Source: Ignavibacteria bacterium
GTDB taxonomy: Bacteria; Bacteroidota; Ignavibacteria; UBA10030; SZUA-254
NCBI GenBank assembly: GCA_016178625.1
Contig: JACOSX010000112.1
Location: 1-46,701 of the forward strand
Direction: 5' to 3'
DNA: 46,701 nt
Shown here one piece after another: positions 41,873 to 46,701 of this stretch. The notes under the pieces are model-generated. The model searched no databases. It worked only from the letters and a program-made list of their open reading frames with translations, and was not told the DNA's origin. Each line of letters begins with the position of its first letter. Position 1 is the first letter of the stretch. The translations under genes and the position numbers were made by a program.

Positions 41873-42877
41873 TTATTTTAGGACAATTTCTTTGCCCTTC
41901 GCTGCTGAACGATAGATCGCATCCACAACCTTCATTCGGTGAACCGCTTCGTCTCCCGTAGAAATCACTGGGTGAAGTTCTCGAACTGCCCCGACGAAAT
42001 GTCTCAATTCATTTTCGTAGCTCTTCTTGAATAGATTGAAAGGAGTTTCAGTCTTTGCAGGTGTGACATTAACAAGATTGCCATGAAGCTGTTTATGAAT
42101 TCGAAGGGGGTTGATCATCGCGCTCCCGTCTGACCCGAAGAAATCACAATAGAAGAAATCTTCGGCGGACTGAAATGACCAGCTAGTCTCCAACATCATG
42201 GAGGTTCCATATTTCATCTCAAGAAACACGATACATGAGTCTTCCACACTCTTTGTCTTGTGCATATACATCTTCGAGTTCACACGAGCCACCGGCGGAA
42301 ATGCCATCATCCAGAGAATCAGATCAAGCATAACGATCCCGAGATCGAGAAAGACTCCTCCGCCCGACTTGTCCTTGTGGGTGATCCAGGGATTATCGTT
42401 CGATAATTTTTTCAGCCAGCCGGCTTTCACGTAGAAAATCTTACCGAGTTCCCCCTTTTCCAAGAAACTCTTTAAGATCAGGGTATCAGGCCTGAAGCGG
42501 TTATTCATCCCAACCATGAGCTTTCGTTTGTGGTGTTTTGCTGCTTCAGCCATCTGGACTGCTTCGTCGTACCGACGAGCGATCGGTTTCTCGACAAAGA
42601 CATCCTTCCCTGCCTCGAGCGAAGCCATCGTAATTGGCAAATGTGCATCTGTGCTTGTGCATACATCGATTGCTTCGAGATCTTCCTTGGCAAGCATCTG
42701 CTGATAATCGGTATAGACACGATGGACGTTGAATCGTTCGGCAATCATGCGCGCGCGCGATTTATCCTTGTCGCAGACAGCGACAACCTCAACATCTTCG
42801 AACTTGGAGAGGAGTGGCAGATGGAACACCTGTGAGACCCACCCGAGACCGACGATTCCTATACGGAGTTTATTCAT
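41873..42877 (-). CDS. Gfo/Idh/MocA-family oxidoreductase
   Basis: This 334-residue protein has an N-terminal NAD(P)-binding domain (RIGIVGLGWVSQVFHLPLL), the EKPIA motif (FVEKPIA, about 94-100) with the key Lys, and a C-terminal beta-sheet domain (GGGVFLDLGIVMLDLILWMM). Family members oxidise or isomerise sugars and inositols. Nothing in the context, dxs upstream and the SAM hydrolase downstream, fixes a substrate. Confidence 0.9.
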   Translation of the reverse strand: MNKLRIGIVGLGWVSQVFHLPLLSKFEDVEVVAVCDKDKSRARMIAERFNVHRVYTDYQQMLAKEDLEAIDVCTSTDAHLPITMASLEAGKDVFVEKPIARRYDEAVQMAEAAKHHKRKLMVGMNNRFRPDTLILKSFLEKGELGKIFYVKAGWLKKLSNDNPWITHKDKSGGGVFLDLGIVMLDLILWMMAFPPVARVNSKMYMHKTKSVEDSCIVFLEMKYGTSMMLETSWSFQSAEDFFYCDFFGSDGSAMINPLRIHKQLHGNLVNVTPAKTETPFNLFKKSYENELRHFVGAVRELHPVISTGDEAVHRMKVVDAIYRSAAKGKEIVLK

Positions 42878-42896
42878 GCGTGTGGAAAGGGATGCG

Positions 42897-44849
42897 TTAG
42901 GCTATTGTTTCAATGGAATGTGGTTGTGGCTTCTCACGGAAAAAATTCTTGACGACACTTGCGATTCCAGGTGCATCAAGCTTCAGCATTGCGTATAATT
43001 CGCCGGGTGTACCATGCTCGATGAAATCGCCCGGCACACCGTGAACTTTCACGTGAGTATCATGGATCTTCTTCGAGGCGATCGCTTCCAAGACTGCGCT
43101 CCCGAAGCCTCCATCAACGACGTGATCCTCTACGGTCAGCAAGTAGGAAAACCGCTTACAGAGGTCCTCGATCAGCTCGGCATCGATCGGTTTGACGAAT
43201 CTCATATTCACCACTTCCGCATCGATACCATCTTTCAAAAGAAGATCGGCAGCTTTCAGCGACGGGTAGACCATATTTCCGATTGCGAGAATGGCAACAT
43301 CCTTGCCAGGACGTACGATCTCTCCTTTGCCAATCTCCAACATATCAAACGAAGATTTGAGCGAGACACCCAATCCATTTCCTCTCGGGTAGCGTAACGC
43401 GATCGGACCCCCTTTATACTGCACGGCAGTGTATAGCATATCTCGCAATTCACTTTCATCCTTCGGCGACATTACAATCATATTTTGGATGCACCGCAGA
43501 TACGCGAGGTCGAGAACTCCATGATGAGTCGGACCATCGGCACCAACTATGCCGGCACGGTCAAGGCAGAACACAACATGAAGGTGTTGGATCGAGACAT
43601 CATGGATGATTTGATCGAATGCTCGCTGCAGAAACGTTGAATAGATGGCTGCGATCGGGATATACCCTTGCGTTGCAAGACCGGCAGCAAAAGTTACAGC
43701 GTGTTGTTCCGCGATACCGACATCGAAGAACCGTTCCGGAATTTCCTTCTGTAATTGATCGAGACCAGTGCCATCAGGCATTGCAGCCGTTATTCCAACC
43801 ACGGTTGGATTCTGTTTCGCAATCTCAACAACAGCTTTCCCGAACACTTTCGTATACGCTGGAGCAGTATCCGGCTTCTTCGGAGAAATGCCTGTCACCT
43901 TATCGAATGGAGTGACCCCATGGAGGGCTTGAACATCATTCTCAGCGGGTTTGTATCCCTTCCCTTTGCGTGTTATCGTGTGAACAAGGATAGGGCCCGG
44001 TAAATCTTTAATGTCTTTGAAGATCTTGACGAGCTGAGTAATATTGTGCCCGTTGATTGGTCCGAAGTACCGGAAGCCGAGCGCTTCGAACAGCATTCCG
44101 GGAGTAACCACAACTTTAATTCCTTCTTCAACTCGTGCCGCTATCCTGCGAATGCGATCACCAATGCTCTCAAGTTTCCCTGTCAGATCCCAAACGTTCG
44201 CTTTGAATTTATTGTAGGATGGATTCGCGATGAGTTCCGTGAAATAATTTGACAGAGCCCACATATTCGGCGCAATCGACATATTGTTATCATTGAGCAC
44301 GACAATCAGGTTTCTCTTTTGAAGGCCAGCATTATTCATCGCCTCATACGCCATACCACCGGTCATTGCACCGTCTCCAACAATGGCGACAACCCTGAAT
44401 TTGTCGCCCGCGAGGTCTCTCGCGACTGCCATTCCAAGTGCTGCCGACATCGCAGTGCTTGCATGACCTGCCCCGAATGTGTCATACGGGCTCTCAGAAC
44501 GCTTCAAGAACCCGCTGATACCTCCTAACTGGCGTATTGTATGAAACGTGTCTCTGCGCCCGGTTAATACCTTATGGGGATAGGCTTGATGCCCGACGTC
44601 CCACACGAGCTTGTCCTCTGGAGTATTGAAGACATAATGGAGCGCAACCGCAAGTTCTACTGCGCCCAGACCTGCACCAAGATGTCCGCCCACTTTGGAG
44701 ACGGTGTCGATGAGAAATTCTCGTACCTCCGAACAAACAACTTTTAATTCGGGGATGCTGTGCTTTCGCAGATCTGCTGGTGAATCAATATTGGACAAAT
44801 ACTTGTAGGGCACGTTGAATTCTTTGGTGTTATTCTTCCGTATTGTCAA
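42897..44849 (-). CDS. dxs: 1-deoxy-D-xylulose-5-phosphate synthase
   Basis: This 650-residue thiamine-diphosphate enzyme condenses pyruvate with glyceraldehyde 3-phosphate at the entry of the non-mevalonate isoprenoid pathway. Conserved parts include GGHLGAGLGAVELAVALHYVF, the ThDP motif GDGAMTGGMAYEAMNNAG...NDNNMSI, the catalytic DVGIAEQHAVTFAAG and DRAGIVGADGPTHHGVLDLAYLR. Length is normal. Its start overlaps the end of xseB by 20 nt. Pairing xseB with dxs (often with ispA) is a frequent bacterial arrangement. Confidence 0.97.
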   Translation of the reverse strand: MTIRKNNTKEFNVPYKYLSNIDSPADLRKHSIPELKVVCSEVREFLIDTVSKVGGHLGAGLGAVELAVALHYVFNTPEDKLVWDVGHQAYPHKVLTGRRDTFHTIRQLGGISGFLKRSESPYDTFGAGHASTAMSAALGMAVARDLAGDKFRVVAIVGDGAMTGGMAYEAMNNAGLQKRNLIVVLNDNNMSIAPNMWALSNYFTELIANPSYNKFKANVWDLTGKLESIGDRIRRIAARVEEGIKVVVTPGMLFEALGFRYFGPINGHNITQLVKIFKDIKDLPGPILVHTITRKGKGYKPAENDVQALHGVTPFDKVTGISPKKPDTAPAYTKVFGKAVVEIAKQNPTVVGITAAMPDGTGLDQLQKEIPERFFDVGIAEQHAVTFAAGLATQGYIPIAAIYSTFLQRAFDQIIHDVSIQHLHVVFCLDRAGIVGADGPTHHGVLDLAYLRCIQNMIVMSPKDESELRDMLYTAVQYKGGPIALRYPRGNGLGVSLKSSFDMLEIGKGEIVRPGKDVAILAIGNMVYPSLKAADLLLKDGIDAEVVNMRFVKPIDAELIEDLCKRFSYLLTVEDHVVDGGFGSAVLEAIASKKIHDTHVKVHGVPGDFIEHGTPGELYAMLKLDAPGIASVVKNFFREKPQPHSIETIA

Positions 44850-45090
44850 TCAAACGGAAATTACCATTGATATCTTTACTTAAGCGTTTCAATTTCAACT
44901 CTGCCTGGGTGAGTTGCTCGAGGCAAGCTTTTGAGAGATGTACACCTTCTTCATACATTTTCATAACCTCGTCGAGGGAAACCTCACCACGTTCCAGCGT
45001 TTCTATGATCTCCTCGAGTCGCTTTAATGAGCGCTCAAAATTTCCCCCACTTTGCTTTCCATCAGATTTCTTCGGACTCATACCAGTCAA
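44830..45090 (-). CDS. xseB: Exodeoxyribonuclease VII small subunit
   Basis: This 86-residue protein has the family core GGNFERSLKRLEEIIETLERGEVSLDEVMKMYEEGVHLSKACLEQLTQAELKL. This helical hairpin pairs with XseA to degrade single-stranded DNA to oligonucleotides. It lies 39 bp after xseA and overlaps dxs by 20 nt. Confidence 0.95.
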   Translation of the reverse strand: MTGMSPKKSDGKQSGGNFERSLKRLEEIIETLERGEVSLDEVMKMYEEGVHLSKACLEQLTQAELKLKRLSKDINGNFRLIDNTEE

Positions 45091-45129
45091 TGCCTGACCT
45101 CACCTATGTGCGCGTACGACTCGTATTCT

Positions 45130-46317
45130 TCATTTGATTTCTGCGGGAACGATTCCATCATGGAACTTTATGCCCACATGATCGGATTGAGATAGCACCT
45201 TTGCGCGGCTGACCACCTTTCCGTTACGCGTGACCATTGCATATCCTCGCTCGAGCGTTAACTCCGGATTAACCGATGCGACTCGCTTTTGGAGAGAACC
45301 AACATGCTCCTGAAGCAACCGAAAGTGATGTGCCACGGATTGAGAGAGCGTGTGTTTAACCTCATCTAAGCGCTGTGAATATTGCCGAACAAGGTCGAGT
45401 GGTCGATTGAACGTGTGACTGCGGAGCAATGCCTTGATTCTTTCCTTTTCCAAAGAGATTTTGTTGCTGGCGATCTGATGAGCATTATACCAAAAATTGC
45501 GTACAATTTCAACAATCTCGCTTCGGTCAACGACGACTAACTCCGCTGCCGCCGAGGGAGTAGGGGCGCGAAGATCGGCGACAAAATCCGCGATCGTGAA
45601 ATCAATCTCGTGACCCACCGCGCTGATGACAGGAATCTTCGATCCATAGATTGCACGAGCAACCACCTCTTCGTTGAACGCCCATAGGTCTTCTAACGAA
45701 CCTCCTCCCCGCCCGACAATCATCACGTCGATTTTTCCATAGCGGTTGAAGTCTCGGATTGCGGTGGCAATTTCTTCTGCGGCACCAACACCTTGGACCT
45801 TGACCGGACAGAGGATCAATTCAACTGCGGGAAAACGGCGTGAGATGATGTTGACGATGTCTTTAATCGCGGCTCCTGTCGATGATGTGACGATCCCAAT
45901 TCTCCTTGGGTATGGAGGGAGCGGTTTCTTACGTTCCACATCGAATAAACCCTCTCCCGCCAGTCGCTGTTTGAGTCGCTCGAATGCCAATTGAAGTTCA
46001 CCGATACCGAGAGGACGTAGTTGAACGACATCGATCTGATACACACCGCGAACCTCATAGACGGTGATATTACCCCGAGCAATAACGTTCATTCCATCTT
46101 GTGGAGTGAAAAATAAATTGCCAACTCTACTCCGCCACATGACTGCTTGGAGTTGGGCATGCTCATCTTTGAGCGTAAAGTATAAATGCCCAGAAGAGTG
46201 CAGCTTACAATTTGATATTTCACCTTGTACAGCGAGGTTGGAAAAACGTGCTTCAAGGACTCCTTTGATCGTCCTTGTCAATTCCGTGACGGAAAGTACG
46301 GTAAGGTTGTTAGCCAT
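45130..46317 (-). CDS. xseA: Exodeoxyribonuclease VII large subunit
   Basis: This 395-residue protein has an N-terminal OB fold (about 5-100: LSVTELTRTIKGVLEARF, VQGEISNCKLHSSGHLYFTLKD) and the catalytic domain (RRIGIVTSSTGAAIKDI, VGRGGGSLEDLWAFNEE, SAVGHEIDFTIADFVADLRAPTPSAAAE), then a coiled coil (about 285-345). It is shorter than the E. coli protein (about 456), mainly in the coiled-coil and tail. It heads the eight-gene minus-strand cluster and may be translated from a leaderless mRNA. Confidence 0.96.
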   Translation of the reverse strand: MANNLTVLSVTELTRTIKGVLEARFSNLAVQGEISNCKLHSSGHLYFTLKDEHAQLQAVMWRSRVGNLFFTPQDGMNVIARGNITVYEVRGVYQIDVVQLRPLGIGELQLAFERLKQRLAGEGLFDVERKKPLPPYPRRIGIVTSSTGAAIKDIVNIISRRFPAVELILCPVKVQGVGAAEEIATAIRDFNRYGKIDVMIVGRGGGSLEDLWAFNEEVVARAIYGSKIPVISAVGHEIDFTIADFVADLRAPTPSAAAELVVVDRSEIVEIVRNFWYNAHQIASNKISLEKERIKALLRSHTFNRPLDLVRQYSQRLDEVKHTLSQSVAHHFRLLQEHVGSLQKRVASVNPELTLERGYAMVTRNGKVVSRAKVLSQSDHVGIKFHDGIVPAEIK

Positions 46318-46325
46318 GTGGAAAA

Positions 46326-46354
46326 AATATATTCAAATATTCACCGTAAATCAA
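46326..46354 (-). promoter_or_regulatory. Predicted promoter of the xseA-ribE cluster
   Basis: Minus-strand TTGATT (46354-46349), a 17-bp spacer and TATATT (46331-46326). The -10 box is 8 bp from the ATG at 46317, which leaves at most one or two leader nucleotides and no room for a Shine-Dalgarno sequence. Confidence 0.65.
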
Positions 46355-46421
46355 ATTCCTGACCTGTCATAAGAAAACCTGATGGTGTGGGTAAACGAAC
46401 CAATAAGTTCAACCGGGAAAT

Positions 46422-46451
46422 AAAAAAGCCGCAGACGGTCGACTGCGGCTT
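46422..46451 (-). terminator. Minus-strand terminator upstream of xseA
   Basis: AAGCCGCAG (46426-46434) pairs with CTGCGGCTT (46443-46451). Read leftward the stem is followed by TTTTTTATTT. It must end a transcript coming from beyond 46451, possibly from a gene to the right of the window. Confidence 0.85.
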
Positions 46452-46501
46452 CTGGTTGATAGGTGGGTTGACCCTTAGATTAGATAGAAACGGCTGGACC
46501 C

Positions 46502-46701
46502 CTCTCGTTTGACGTAGGTTGGTTTGGAGTTATATTTCCCAACCAGAGCTATACGAGAGATTTTATTCCCTTCGGGTTTAATACCCCGAAGCTTGCTTCG
46601 TTCTTTTTGGCCTCGTCATGCTGAAATGCTTTTGTTCAGCATCCAAGCGTTGCCAATCAGCGTAGCCCTGCGTTTAGATTCCGAACAGAAACATTTCGGA
46701 A
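46502..46701. repeat. Cluster of inverted repeats, partly REP-like
   Basis: Five inverted repeats follow one another. CTCTCGT/ACGAGAG (46502-46508, 46553-46559) encloses GGTTGG/CCAACC (46517-46522, 46539-46544). CTTCGGG/CCCGAAG lies at 46570-46576 and 46585-46591, and CGAAGC-TT-GCTTCG at 46587-46600. ATGCTGAA/TTCAGCAT lies at 46618-46625 and 46635-46642, and TTCCGAA/TTCGGAA at 46679-46685 and 46695-46701. The ACCCCGAAGCTTGCTTCG and GCTGAA/TTCAGC units resemble dispersed REP-type palindromes of other phyla. No Y1 (RAYT) transposase lies in the window. The 384 bp from 46318 to the end hold no supportable gene. Confidence 0.55.

Noticed and set aside
46475-46612. Open frame of about 44 codons on the minus strand, ending in KREGSSRFYLI
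   Set aside because: It has no start codon after the upstream in-frame stop and runs through REP-like palindromes. It could be a gene remnant but I cannot support it.

Overview
The window looks like chromosomal DNA from a Gram-negative bacterium of the Bacteroidota/Chlorobi/Ignavibacteria neighbourhood. This is an inference. It rests on outer-membrane proteins and lipoproteins, the tmRNA tag ADYNYALAA, a compact Rieske/cytochrome b locus and a mix of Shine-Dalgarno and short-leader genes. Promoters here match the general sigma-70 pattern (TTGNNN, about 17 bp, TANNTT) rather than the -7/-33 pattern of classical Bacteroidetes. Codon use is even and I see no prophage, CRISPR array or complete insertion sequence. 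Most of the window is ordinary core metabolism.

Layout, left to right. 1-233: structured DNA at the edge. 234-2730: a nucleotidyltransferase-fold gene diverging from a PASTA protein and rpe. 2765-4868: an Lrp/AsnC regulator and glnA behind a promoter with an overlapping dyad, closed by a terminator. 4876-7727: an enoyl-CoA hydratase family gene with apt, then tryptophanase. 7731-10134: a run of small genes (zinc-ribbon/Yip1 membrane protein, zincin, ABM-like barrel, hemerythrin, single-domain response regulator). 10192-14588 (minus): M28 peptidase, two envelope lipoproteins, a PrxQ-type peroxiredoxin and a SnoaL-like protein. 14656-17711 (minus): the glyoxylate shunt, aceB-aceA. 17961-20024: an M49 peptidase and a SUI1 factor. 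20061-23394 (minus): a metal-uptake locus (DUF2946-like protein, porin-like protein, binding protein, permease) without an ATPase gene.

23509-31916 is one tightly packed plus-strand cluster: SDR, YqeY-like, CvpA, MutS2, biotin carboxylase, biotin carrier and PurL. 32002-34635 (minus) holds dapF, the Rieske protein, cytochrome b and an unlisted 52-residue membrane protein. The tmRNA follows at 34792-35142, then a LOG protein, a pteridine-reductase-like SDR, YgfZ, tRNA-Lys and SecG. 38484-46317 (minus) is another long cluster: xseA, xseB, dxs, a Gfo/Idh oxidoreductase, an S-adenosylmethionine hydrolase-type protein, ribD, ribE and an unrecognised gene. The last 384 bp hold a minus-strand terminator and REP-like inverted repeats.

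The main cross-cutting observation is the promoter pattern, seen 14 times just upstream of transcription units. It corrects several start codons (tnaA, the enoyl-CoA hydratase gene, the SDR at 23557) and suggests that some mRNAs are leaderless or nearly so. I did not find a convincing, wholly new biological system. The best candidates for something undescribed are the small cytochrome-locus protein, the conserved-looking gene at 38484, the structured element at the left edge and the ATPase-less metal locus with its perfect 21-bp palindrome.
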